Of a stretch of 19,538 nt of DNA, positions 1 through 8,039 are shown in pieces. Origin of the DNA: Fibrobacter sp. (GTDB lineage Bacteria; Fibrobacterota; Fibrobacteria; Fibrobacterales; Fibrobacteraceae); contig JAAYXQ010000002.1 of assembly GCA_012515825.1 (NCBI GenBank), forward strand, positions 1-19,538, given 5' to 3'. A program made the translations under genes and the position numbers. The notes under the pieces are model-generated. The model was not told the DNA's origin, made no database searches, and saw only the letters and a program-made list of their open reading frames with translations. Numbering within the stretch: the first letter of the stretch is position 1; each line of letters opens with the position of its first letter.

Positions 1-470
1 AAAGTTTTTATTTCTTTTTGACCTTCAGTTACTTTTATGAAATAAACAGAAGGAACAAGATGGCTCATGATAATATTTGTTTTTGGCTCTGTGATTTTAT
101 GGCTTTGTAAGAGCTTGCCTTGAATATCGAACAATTGATAGTTTAGATTTGATAGATCAGATTTTTTTACTTCTAGTGTAAGAATATCGATCGTTGGATT
201 TGGATATGCTGAAAAAGAAAGGTTTATCCCTTTTGCTTTTTCAATTTTAGCGACTACAAGGATTTCGTAAGGTTGCTGTACTCCTTCGATTATAGAAGCA
301 TTTGTTCCTGAATGGGCCTGATAAACTACTTGTCCAACGGAATAGCTGGCTGAGCCGCCGCTGCCCGAAGCGTTTCCACCTATGGTATTCACGCTTGTTT
401 GAGCCTGTAATCCTGTTAGTCCTAATCCTAACAAAAAAAAGGCTTTGATTTTTAATCGACTAAGTGTCAT
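1..470 (-). CDS. Small T9SS type A sorting-domain protein (3' end cut by window edge)
   Basis: Read from an ATG at 468-470 on the minus strand, preceded by AAGGAAATAA, a good ribosome binding site. The 156 visible codons have no stop and run off the edge. Residues 1-23 look like a signal peptide (basic start, FFLLGLGLTGL core, LQAQ cleavage site). Next is a Gly/Ser-rich stretch (GGNASGSGGSASYSVGQVV) ending in VQQPYEI. From about residue 80 comes a typical type A sorting domain: SFSAYPNPT, then YQLFDIQGKLL, then a YFIKV strand. These domains carry proteins across the outer membrane through the type IX system and are then cleaved off. Family members usually end a few residues after the KTF seen at the edge, so only about 5-10 residues are probably missing. 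No catalytic domain is visible: the protein is little more than a signal peptide, short passenger and sorting domain. Passenger function unknown. Confidence 0.85.
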   Translation of the reverse strand, partial: MTLSRLKIKAFFLLGLGLTGLQAQTSVNTIGGNASGSGGSASYSVGQVVYQAHSGTNASIIEGVQQPYEILVVAKIEKAKGINLSFSAYPNPTIDILTLEVKKSDLSNLNYQLFDIQGKLLQSHKITEPKTNIIMSHLVPSVYFIKVTEGQKEIKT

Positions 471-816
471 TTATTTCCTTTATTTTGAATATTACACTTT
501 ACTTTTTTCTATGAAAAGCAAAAAATACTCCTAATACTCCTAAACCTTGATTTTCGAAAATATAAAGAACATACCATACGATAAAAATCATATGGTTGAA
601 TTCTATTATTGCTCTATCTTTCGATTATAAATCACTTTTTTTAGCGATTTGTTGGTTACAAATTTAGTTTACTTTTTTTTACAATCAAGGCAAATTTTTG
701 AGTAAATTAGTTTTTTTATTAAAAAATATTTGTTCAATAAATACGTTGTAATCTCATCTATTATTAATATGTATGGCTCTGAGATTTATAATTTTCTTTT
801 TTCTTTTAAATCTTTT
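471..816. other. AT-rich gap without a gene
   Basis: No coding region is visible in either direction. The part next to 471 must hold the promoter and leader of the minus-strand T9SS protein. It contains a tandem 9-bp repeat (listed separately). The rest is A/T-rich sequence with no tRNA, clear hairpin or conserved motif that I can recognise. Confidence 0.5.
526..543. repeat. Tandem 9-bp direct repeat TACTCCTAA x2
   Basis: TACTCCTAA occurs twice head to tail; on the minus strand this reads TTAGGAGTA twice. It lies about 55 bp upstream of the start of the minus-strand T9SS protein, a plausible place for a regulator site. It could equally be chance in low-complexity DNA. Confidence 0.4.
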
Positions 817-996
817 TTATTTTCCAAAAGAGTAAGATAATCCAAGGGCTGCCATAATGGAATAATGAAAAGGTATATACTACATCATTATCTGCACTAC
901 CTTCAAATAAAAGTCCGAATGGATTATTGATATTCCATAATAGGTTAAAATTAATGATGGGAACAAAACCAAACTCAATCTTTTCAAATTGAATTT
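817..996 (-). pseudogene. Decayed 3' end of an outer-membrane beta-barrel protein gene
   Basis: On the minus strand from about 996 one frame reads FEKIEFGFVPIINFNLLW, NINNPFGLLFEGSADNDVV and YTFSLFHY before losing sense. The next frame reads FHYSIMAALGLSYSFGK and then stops with TAA at 817-819. The two join naturally at the shared FHY (about 858-870), so a single frameshift separates them. Alternating hydrophobic/polar residues, and an ending in GLSYSFGK followed by a stop, are typical of the last strands of small outer-membrane barrels. Upstream of about 996 the frame meets stops and nothing recognisable continues, so only the last roughly 60 codons survive. The family cannot be named. Confidence 0.6.
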
Positions 997-1165
997 AAAT
1001 TTTTAATTGGTATTGTTTTTGTGTGTTTCTAACAAAAATAGTTTTAATTAACTATTAAAAAAAATGACTTTTAAAAATCATGTTATGAAAATGATTAAGG
1101 CTCTTAATGAGTATTATAAACGGGCCTTTATTTTATAATCAAAAGATTGTCGTAAAGATGATTTT

Positions 1166-4100
1166 TTATTTATGGGTGGCGTTGTAAACTTTATCCCATA
1201 CTTCGCCTTCAGCGACTGGCGGGCGTTTTTGGTATTCAAGGCAACGTTCTATGTACACATGAGAAGGTGTCGTGGAGGATCCGGGGTCTTTATCTGGATG
1301 ATGCGGCTCTTCTTTTAAGGTTTCTTCGAAAATAGAAATCGCTTTTTCCCACTCTTGATTTTCGTAAGCGAGGCGACCTTCTTCCCAGAGAGAAACCCAT
1401 GTTTTGAGCTCATGGGCGTTTGGACGATTCGATTTACAAATGATTTCGTATGTTTTAACGGAATCACTTTTTCCTACGACACGAATATTATCTATGGAAC
1501 GAATAATAAAAGCTGATTTATCAATTAGGTTATAGGTGGTTTCTGTAATGAAAATATAGACACCATAGGATTTAGCGAGGCTTTCTAATCGAGCCGCTAA
1601 ATTCACCGCGTCTCCCATCATTGTATAGTTTTTACGCATCGAAGAACCCATGTTTCCAGTGACAATATCACCAGAATTAATGCCTATTCTCATATGCATT
1701 TCAGAAACCACTTTTGGCCATTTATTTTTTTCTGACGCCCATTTTTTTCGAAGTTTTATTAGCTGCTCTTGCATGGCTATAGCAGTTTCACAAGCACTTT
1801 GCGCATGGTTTGGAAGAGGCATAGGTGCGCCAAAGAAGGCTATAATGGCATCGCCTTCGTATTTGTCTAATGTCCCTTGATGTTTCAAAAGAGCATCTGT
1901 CATCGCTGTGAGGTATTCATTAAGCAGATCGACTAATTTAGATGGGTCTCCAATTTGTTCTGAAAAAGTGGAGAAGCATGCAATATCTGTAAAATAGGCA
2001 GTAATAAACGACTTTTCGCCGCCAAGGGTAGGCATGATTTCATTTTCAAGCATTTCATCAATCAATTCAGGAGAAATATACTGCTTAAAGGCATTGTTTA
2101 AGAATCGCTTTTCTTTAGATTCAAAATAAAAGCGAACGATCATTGAGGTGATGGACGTTAATAAAATCACAAGAAAAGGTTTGGCAACACCTATATAGAT
2201 CCCTTTTTCAAAAAAGAAATAGCCAACACCTATATAGCTTGTGATCAATGCAAACATGATTGTTACACTGATATAGTTATTTGTAAATACACCAATAAAC
2301 ATGCATAATAAGGCGAGTAGAAGGATGATGATCTGTTGTCGATGTTTCTTTAACGTGATTAAATAATCGTCATTTAAAATATTTTGAATAATCGTGGCAT
2401 GGATTAGTACCGCAGGGAAGTTTTCTTCGTGAGGAGCACTTACAAAGTCAAAAAGGGCAGTTGCTGCAGACCCTAAAATAAAAATCTTCCCTTGATATTG
2501 AGCAGGATCTAATCTGTTTTTGGTTACATCATAATAAGAAAGATGTTGAAAGGTGCGGTGACTCGGATCTATGTAATGTTTGCTTTTATAGGCGATTTGG
2601 TAACGGCCATAGTTGTCAATAGGAATCTTTTTTTCTTTTCCAAATCGAATTTCACTTCCGATAGGAAGTTTATTAATAGAATCCATAATTGTATTATTTA
2701 ATTCCATTAAAATATCGTGATTTAGAATTATAAAATTTGATGAAAATTGCTTTGTTTTAAGGTCGTATCTTAAATCTAAATCGGTTGATAAATGCTTTGA
2801 TGTATTGAGAGGAAGGTTTTTAATTTCTTCAGAAAAATAATGGATGGTTTGTATGATATAGGGGTTGATGGCAAGCTCTTCTCCTTCAATAAGATCTTCA
2901 ATCATAAATCGATCGCTTTCTTTATTCCGTTTGATAATAAAGCCATCTTCTAGAGTTAGGCTTGAATCAATTTTTTGAAGATCTGAAACGGTAAGCTGTT
3001 GTAAAAGCTTAGATAAGCGTGGAGTTGCAAATTGCCCTTCAAAAAGTTCAAAAGTCACTTCTCCAGCATCATCTTTTTGAACAATGATTTTACCCGCAAT
3101 TTCAAAAAATTGGTTCTGTTTCTTTTTTAATACATCTTTTTGTATTGAAGGCCATTTTTCATACAGTTCTTTAAACATAGGAAAACTGAATTGAGGGTAA
3201 GTCGTTTGAAGACCACTAGAATCTCTATAAATACCAAAAGGTTTTCCAAGATTGATGTATTCACCCATCTTAACTTTTACATTTTTGGGGTCTTGATGGA
3301 ACAAGTGTAAAAGGGTGCTAATGGACATGGTATAATGGATTAAATTTTTTTCGTTAGGGTAGAGTTCAGGATTTGGAAATCGATACATCGTAGAAACATG
3401 TCGAACAACGCCATCGGGGTCTGGGTAAGCGTTAATTACACCCATGTGAGGAGTTGCTTGTGCTAATTCAGGAAATAAATTATCTAATAAGTCTTTAGGT
3501 TCTATATTTTCAGGATGGTCTACTTGTGATAAATTAAACGTAGAATAAGTGCCTAAAGAAAGTTGTCTTTGCTTATCACTTAAAGGCCTCCATTGAGATT
3601 CGTGTTTATAAGCTTCTTTTTCATCAAAAGAAGCACAGAGAATCACGTTTTTATTTCTTTCAATTCGTTCAATAAGGATGGAGTCATCGTTATATTTATT
3701 TTTTATAAACGGAAATTGATGATCCCAATTTTCTTCTGGGAAAGCTTCTTTAAGAACACTTATAGTTTGTTCTGCTTTTTTATTTCCAAAATCAGCATTT
3801 TTAAATAAAATATCAAACCCAATCGCCGAAGCTCCTCCCTTAGAAAGGTTCTCAATCACATCAGCGTGGATTTTCCTTTGCCATTCATTATAGTTTCCGA
3901 GCTTACTTAAAGAAGGTTCATCAATATCTATAATGAAAATATGAGGGTCATAGTTTTCTGTATGGGTGACGTTTTCTGTTATTTCATCAGTTTCGGGTTC
4001 ATTTGTTTTCCATTTAAAAAAGGAATCGTAAAAGATGTTTTCAAGAGTTTGAATCCAAGAATTTAGCCTATTGGTATGATACTCTGCAGACGAGCCAACC

Positions 4101-4183
4101 CATGAAATCCCAAAATAGATTAAAGAGGTGAGAGAAATAGCTACGATTACTTTTTTTAGACTTTTAGTTTGCTTCCACGACAT
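1166..4183 (-). CDS. CHASE2-domain membrane adenylate cyclase (class III)
   Basis: 1005 aa. Likely makes cAMP from ATP in the cytoplasm in response to a signal sensed outside the inner membrane. Order: one N-terminal membrane helix (about 11-30); a very large extracytoplasmic CHASE2-like region (about 45-608; FIIDIDEPSL near the start, GKIFILGSAATALFD and AVLIHATIIQN near the end); three membrane helices (about 616-685); the class III cyclase domain (about 720-915); and a C-terminal TPR-like helical tail (about 925-1000). Catalytic residues are all visible: metal-binding Asp733 (FTDIACFS) and Asp778 (YEGDAIIAFFG), adenine-selecting Lys774 and Thr854, and transition-state Asn861 and Arg865 (GDAVNLAARLE). 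Lys/Thr favours ATP over GTP. The CHASE2 region is longer than usual because of an extra segment at about 300-520. Starts at ATG 4183 without a clear Shine-Dalgarno; TATGTTTT lies 4 nt upstream. Transcribed divergently from ftsK. The sensed signal is unknown. Confidence 0.93.
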   Translation of the reverse strand: MSWKQTKSLKKVIVAISLTSLIYFGISWVGSSAEYHTNRLNSWIQTLENIFYDSFFKWKTNEPETDEITENVTHTENYDPHIFIIDIDEPSLSKLGNYNEWQRKIHADVIENLSKGGASAIGFDILFKNADFGNKKAEQTISVLKEAFPEENWDHQFPFIKNKYNDDSILIERIERNKNVILCASFDEKEAYKHESQWRPLSDKQRQLSLGTYSTFNLSQVDHPENIEPKDLLDNLFPELAQATPHMGVINAYPDPDGVVRHVSTMYRFPNPELYPNEKNLIHYTMSISTLLHLFHQDPKNVKVKMGEYINLGKPFGIYRDSSGLQTTYPQFSFPMFKELYEKWPSIQKDVLKKKQNQFFEIAGKIIVQKDDAGEVTFELFEGQFATPRLSKLLQQLTVSDLQKIDSSLTLEDGFIIKRNKESDRFMIEDLIEGEELAINPYIIQTIHYFSEEIKNLPLNTSKHLSTDLDLRYDLKTKQFSSNFIILNHDILMELNNTIMDSINKLPIGSEIRFGKEKKIPIDNYGRYQIAYKSKHYIDPSHRTFQHLSYYDVTKNRLDPAQYQGKIFILGSAATALFDFVSAPHEENFPAVLIHATIIQNILNDDYLITLKKHRQQIIILLLALLCMFIGVFTNNYISVTIMFALITSYIGVGYFFFEKGIYIGVAKPFLVILLTSITSMIVRFYFESKEKRFLNNAFKQYISPELIDEMLENEIMPTLGGEKSFITAYFTDIACFSTFSEQIGDPSKLVDLLNEYLTAMTDALLKHQGTLDKYEGDAIIAFFGAPMPLPNHAQSACETAIAMQEQLIKLRKKWASEKNKWPKVVSEMHMRIGINSGDIVTGNMGSSMRKNYTMMGDAVNLAARLESLAKSYGVYIFITETTYNLIDKSAFIIRSIDNIRVVGKSDSVKTYEIICKSNRPNAHELKTWVSLWEEGRLAYENQEWEKAISIFEETLKEEPHHPDKDPGSSTTPSHVYIERCLEYQKRPPVAEGEVWDKVYNATHK

Positions 4184-4433
4184 ATTGAAAACATAGTAAA
4201 AGAAAAGTTTTACTAAAAAGACCTTTTTACAAAAAATAGCATTAGCCTTATTTTGTTTGTGAAATAAACAGGAATACTAAAATGCAAACACACACGGTGT
4301 TCCGTTGCGTTTTCATAGAAAAAGAGTTTTAGGTGGTGACCTTAGGCTATTTTTTTTGTAAATTCGATTAAGGATTTCTCTAAATAGTCATTTTTGAATG
4401 ATTAGATTTTTATTTACTTGATGGAGTTTTTAA
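4184..4433. promoter_or_regulatory. Divergent control region between the cyclase gene and ftsK
   Basis: This 250-bp gap must hold promoters for both genes. It contains an imperfect long-range inverted repeat: TTTACAAAAAATAGC at about 4226-4240 and GCTATTTTTTTTGTAAA at 4346-4362. Read towards each gene, both arms give GCTATTTTTT(TT)GTAAA, so each gene has the same element on its own coding strand, 41 nt (cyclase) and 71 nt (ftsK) before the start codon. They could be promoter -7 regions or twin operator sites. GGAG at 4423-4426 is the ftsK ribosome binding site. A more GC-rich pocket lies at about 4292-4310. No regulator can be named. Confidence 0.45.
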
Positions 4434-7046
4434 TTGGCTGTTAAAACAAAAAAGCGCAAGGCGACTAAGAAAAAAGATGGCGAACAAGGCCTTTGGAGTA
4501 TTATTACTGGTTGGTCTCTTTTTGCTTTTGGTTTTCTTCTCTTGCTTTCGGCGATGACTGTCCGATATTCTGGTGGTGCTGAAAACTGGCTTGGGCCTTA
4601 TCTTGGGCTTTTATTCCCAGAATCTATGACGTTTATTTTTGGACGTGTGGCTGTTCTTATTTTTGCGATAGCGGCTATCGTTTGGGGCTTGTGGTTTATT
4701 CTAAATATGAAGCATTTCCGTTTGTTTCGGCTCGCTGGTGGTATTTTAGCCCTTTCTTTAACAACGTCATTTTTACTTTCTCTACGTGTTTATGAAGTGC
4801 TTCATCCTTCAAAAACGATTTTATTTGATAATGGAGGGTTAGTGGGGAGCTTTCTAGCTCAAGATATCGCACGCCCTGTCTTTGGAAATTCGCCGCTTGC
4901 TCCTGCATTGATTGGCTTTTTCATGCTTTTAGTGATAGCTGTTTTTGCTTTTGGTTTACGTCTACATCATTTCTCTTTTTTGAAAGTCTTTTTTGATAAA
5001 ATGCTCGCCTCTTGGAAAACGTTTCAAGAAAAAAGAAGAGCTAAACAAGAATCAAAGGAAGCCTTAGAAGCAGAAGCTGAAAAAGAAAAAAGGGCTCTCT
5101 TGTTAGATGATTTTACAATTGTTAAAACAGGAAAAGCAAAACCTTTCAAATCCACCGATTCTTGGTGTGATTCATTTGTAAAATCAGCAAATACAGAAAC
5201 ATTGGTTGATACTCATACGGATGCCACTGCAACTCCAGTAGAAGACCAAGAAGATGAAATTGCAGAGAAGGAACGTTTTTTATTAGAAAATGAAGATCGT
5301 TTAGGGGTTCGTGAAAAGCGTATGCTTCGCGATGAAATTGCTGAGTTACGTCGTATTCAAGAACAAAATATATGGGAAGATAAACGCAGAGAAAGGCCTG
5401 CTATCGAGGGCTTTGTCCGTCGTGAAATGGATTTTCAAGCAGAAGAAAAAACGATTCCTATGCAAGTAAACGAAGAAGAAACGATTGTCTCGACTGCTGT
5501 AGAAAGCGAGATTGAATTAGAAGTAATTAATGAAGAGGAACCTTCTTCTCCAGCTGCGGAAGAGCCCACGGTTTATGATGTCTATAAGCTTCCTATCGTT
5601 TCAGATATTCTTCCGCCCTCACCAGATCAAACAGCGGATTATTCCGAAGAAGAACTACAGCAAACGGCTGAGATGCTTGAATTTCAGTTGGAAAATTTTA
5701 AGGTCAAAGGAAAGGTCGTTGGCATTTCTACGGGGCCTTTAGTCACTCGTTTTGAAGTGGAACCTGGTCCAGGTGTAAAAGTTTCTCGTTTCTCTGCATT
5801 ACAAGAAGATTTAGCTCTTGCACTTAAGGCCATGTCGATTCGAATTTTAGCTCCTATTCCTGGAAAATCTGTGGTGGGAATTGAAATTCCAAATCGCAAA
5901 ATGCATACGGTTTACTCTCGAGATATTTTAGAAAGCCCTCTTTTTGCTCCAAAGCCAGACAAAATTTTAATTGTGCTTGGCAAAGATATTATGGGAAACC
6001 CTTTTACCATGGATTTAGCAAGGGCCCCTCATATTTTGATTGCAGGGCAAACGGGTTCTGGAAAATCAGTTTGTATCAACGTTTTGATGGCTAGTATACT
6101 ATTCAGTAAAACACCCGATGAACTTCGTTTGATATTAGTAGACCCTAAAGTCGTTGAATTAAAATTATATGAAAAGATCCCTCATCTGCTTCATCCTGTG
6201 ATTACACAACCAGAAGTAGCTGTTCAAGCTTTAAAATGGGCGTGTGTAGAAATGGATCGACGTTATGAAGTATTGGCTCTAGCTCGAGTGCGTAACATTG
6301 CTGGATTCAATGCGAAAGTGGAAGCAAATGAACTAGATGAAGATTTTCCTGAAGAAGAACGTAAACGCATGCCATTCCTTGTGATTGTGATCGATGAACT
6401 TGCTGACTTGATGATGGTTGCAGGAAAAGAAGTGGAAACATCTATTGCTCGTATTGCTCAAAAAGCACGTGCTGTTGGAATTCACTTGGTTTTAGCAACT
6501 CAAAGGCCTTCAGTCAATGTGATTACGGGTTTGATTAAAGCCAATTTACCGACTCGAATTAGTTTTAAGGTTGCTTCTCAGATTGATGCTCGTACTGTGA
6601 TGGATAAAGCGGGTGCAGAAAAACTTCTTGGTCGGGGAGACATGCTTTTCCGTGCGACAGAAGACCCTGAACCACATCGTGTGCATGGGGCTTTCCTCTC
6701 TGATTCGGAGGCTGAAAAATTAGCTGATGTATGTTCTAATCAAAATGTTTTTTATCCTAAAGTAGAATCGTTTGATTTAGAATCCGAAGAAGTTTCTGAT
6801 GATCCTCAAGGAAACGTGAAATTGGATAGTAGGATCGGAGAAGTCATTGGATGGTGTATAAACGTGAAAGGTGTTTCTGTTTCGGCAGTCCAGCGCTCTT
6901 TTAGTGTAGGCTTTAGCCGAGCAGGAAAAATTGTTGATCAACTTGAATATCTTGGTGTTTGTGGAAAGAGTAAAGGTAATTCCAAACCTAGAGATATTTT
7001 AATGACGGAAGAAGAACTTCTTAATTTGATGAGAACTTTACCATGA
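4434..7046 (+). CDS. ftsK: DNA translocase FtsK
   Basis: 870 aa. Septum-anchored ATPase that pumps chromosome ends out of the closing division site. The start is TTG at 4434 with GGAG seven bases upstream; an ATG at 4421 is out of frame and stops after seven codons. Residues 20-175 hold four membrane helices. A charged low-complexity linker (about 195-400, Glu/Lys-rich) follows. The alpha/beta motor starts near 400 and has Walker A GQTGSGKS (538-545) and Walker B IVIDELAD (651-658); LATQRPSVNVITG (687-699) is a family signature. A winged-helix gamma domain occupies about 797-870 (IGWCINVKGVSVSAVQRSF, then GFSRAGKIVDQLE), which in known FtsK reads polar DNA motifs and contacts XerD. Ends in TGA overlapping the ispE start (ATGA), so the two are probably translationally coupled. 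Confidence 0.97.
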   Translation: MAVKTKKRKATKKKDGEQGLWSIITGWSLFAFGFLLLLSAMTVRYSGGAENWLGPYLGLLFPESMTFIFGRVAVLIFAIAAIVWGLWFILNMKHFRLFRLAGGILALSLTTSFLLSLRVYEVLHPSKTILFDNGGLVGSFLAQDIARPVFGNSPLAPALIGFFMLLVIAVFAFGLRLHHFSFLKVFFDKMLASWKTFQEKRRAKQESKEALEAEAEKEKRALLLDDFTIVKTGKAKPFKSTDSWCDSFVKSANTETLVDTHTDATATPVEDQEDEIAEKERFLLENEDRLGVREKRMLRDEIAELRRIQEQNIWEDKRRERPAIEGFVRREMDFQAEEKTIPMQVNEEETIVSTAVESEIELEVINEEEPSSPAAEEPTVYDVYKLPIVSDILPPSPDQTADYSEEELQQTAEMLEFQLENFKVKGKVVGISTGPLVTRFEVEPGPGVKVSRFSALQEDLALALKAMSIRILAPIPGKSVVGIEIPNRKMHTVYSRDILESPLFAPKPDKILIVLGKDIMGNPFTMDLARAPHILIAGQTGSGKSVCINVLMASILFSKTPDELRLILVDPKVVELKLYEKIPHLLHPVITQPEVAVQALKWACVEMDRRYEVLALARVRNIAGFNAKVEANELDEDFPEEERKRMPFLVIVIDELADLMMVAGKEVETSIARIAQKARAVGIHLVLATQRPSVNVITGLIKANLPTRISFKVASQIDARTVMDKAGAEKLLGRGDMLFRATEDPEPHRVHGAFLSDSEAEKLADVCSNQNVFYPKVESFDLESEEVSDDPQGNVKLDSRIGEVIGWCINVKGVSVSAVQRSFSVGFSRAGKIVDQLEYLGVCGKSKGNSKPRDILMTEEELLNLMRTLP

Positions 7047-7891
7047 TAGAAAAAGAATACGCTCCAGCGAAGATCAATTTATTTTTAGATATTCTTCGTA
7101 AACGCCCCGATGGCTATCATGATTTAGGAACAGCTTTTCAAACTGTGGATGCAGGAGATACTTTAGAAGCCTCTCTTCGAAAGGATTCAGAGATTACGCT
7201 TTCCTATAATGCAAAGCAAGATTATCCTATAGAATCAGATTTAGTATATAAGGCAGCTCATCTCCTGCAAAGTACATACAAAGTGTCGATGGGTGTGGAC
7301 CTTTACCTTTCTAAAATCATGCCTATTGGGGCTGGTCTTGGTGGTGGTAGTGCAGATGCCGCTGCAGCTCTTCGTCTTCTCAATCGTTTATGGGGTCTTT
7401 CTTTATCATCAAAAGAGCTAGAACTTTTAGCTGTTCGTCTTGGGGCAGATGTTCCTTTCTTAATTGATGGTGGGCTTTCCTTTGCAGAAGGCATTGGAGA
7501 AAAATTAACACCGATGCCTCCTCTTTTACTTCCAGAATCAATGGCTCTATTGATTGCAACGCCTCAGTGCGCTGTTCCTACAAAAGCAGCTTACGCAGGT
7601 GTAAAGCCTTCTGGAGACGATCGTTGGGACGAATGGAAAAGCAAATATGATTCATCTGTAATGCCAGAATTATTCAATAAGTTTGAAGAATCTGTTTGAC
7701 CTCAATTTCCATTGATTGCCGAGATGAAAAAGGACTTTTTATCCTATGGGGCTATCGCTTCTTTGATGTCTGGTTCAGGAGCATCTGTTTTTGGCTTTTT
7801 CGAAAACCGTCGAGAGGCCGATTTAGCTCTCTCGAAATTGGGAAATCGGGCTCGTTGGGCAACAGTGACCACTTTTTTAAAAAAAATGTGA
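7043..7891 (+). CDS. ispE: 4-diphosphocytidyl-2-C-methyl-D-erythritol kinase (IspE), interrupted by an in-frame TGA
   Basis: GHMP kinase of the MEP isoprenoid pathway; it phosphorylates CDP-methylerythritol with ATP. ATG at 7043 overlaps the ftsK stop. The first 218 codons hold the family motifs: substrate Lys10 (APAKINLFL), ATP loop PIGAGLGGGSADAAAAL (94-110), catalytic Asp136 (LGADVPF), and GGLSFAEGIGEKL. Codon 219 is TGA (7697-7699). The same frame then continues 63 codons, PQFPLIAEMKKDF, followed by the C-terminal GHMP motif LMSGSGASVFGFF, to TGA at 7889-7891. Read through, the protein is 282 residues, normal for the family; stopped at 7699 it lacks the glycine-rich motif 3. The usual NDFE before the break is NKFE here. 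Options: sequencing error (for example from TTA, TGT, TGG or TCA), a recent nonsense mutation, UGA readthrough or other recoding, or a restart at ATG 7724. The enzyme is normally essential, which makes simple loss surprising unless another copy exists. Confidence 0.88.
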
Positions 7892-7923
7892 AAATAAGCC
7901 TTTAAATTTATTTTGAATTCTAC

Positions 7924-7931
7924 TATCTTTG
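7924..7931 (+). promoter_or_regulatory. Possible promoter -7 element (TATCTTTG) for tRNA-Gln
   Basis: TATCTTTG matches the TAnnTTTG -7 consensus described for the primary sigma factor of Bacteroidota. It lies 10 nt before the first base of the mature tRNA, which would leave a leader of only a few bases. I do not see a convincing TTG -33 element at the usual spacing. Confidence 0.45.
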
Positions 7932-7941
7932 GGACTCCCTA

Positions 7942-8013
7942 TGGGGTATCGTCAAGTGGTAAGACAACGGATTTTGATTCCGTTATTCGTTGGTTCGAAT
8001 CCAGCTACCCCAA
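7942..8013 (+). tRNA. tRNA-Gln (anticodon TTG)
   Basis: 72 nt. Full cloverleaf by eye: acceptor stem TGGGGTA paired with TACCCCA (7 bp, with the U1-A72 pair typical of tRNA-Gln), D arm with AAGTGGTAAGA loop, anticodon stem ACGGA/TCCGT with loop TTTTGAT giving anticodon TTG, T arm GTTGG-TTCGAAT-CCAGC, and discriminator A at 8013. The CCA end is not encoded (TAG follows). It sits 50 nt after the final ispE stop and 26 nt before the L25 start, so it is probably co-transcribed with rplY. The position between ispE and rplY matches the proteobacterial ispE - tRNA-Gln - prs - rplY - pth order without prs. Confidence 0.97.
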
Positions 8014-8039
8014 TAGGCTTTTTTTTTACTGGAGTTATC

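Noticed and set aside
1096..1130. Terminator of the cyclase gene (AAGGCTC/GGGCCTT hairpin)
   Set aside because: Seven imperfect pairs, an 18-nt loop and no T-run on the minus strand; too weak to call.
7697..7720. Selenocysteine insertion at the ispE TGA
   Set aside because: Only a weak 5-bp hairpin (TCAAT/ATTGA, loop TTCC) follows the TGA; there is no longer stem with a GGU-type apical loop at the distance expected of bacterial SECIS elements, and IspE is not a known selenoprotein.
7043..7891. Alternative genetic code with TGA as a sense codon
   Set aside because: ftsK and the read-through ispE both end properly at TGA, Trp is encoded by TGG in the other genes, and no other internal TGA was seen in the conserved genes.
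7696..7905. Separate small plus-strand frame over the ispE tail
   Set aside because: It is a different frame from the conserved ispE tail and its translation has no recognisable features.
7942..8013. The adjacent tRNA acting as a suppressor of the ispE TGA
   Set aside because: Its anticodon is TTG, which reads CAA; it cannot pair normally with UGA.
7929..8039. Longer L25 start at 7929
   Set aside because: The added 37 codons are the tRNA-Gln gene; ATG 8040 has a proper ribosome binding site.
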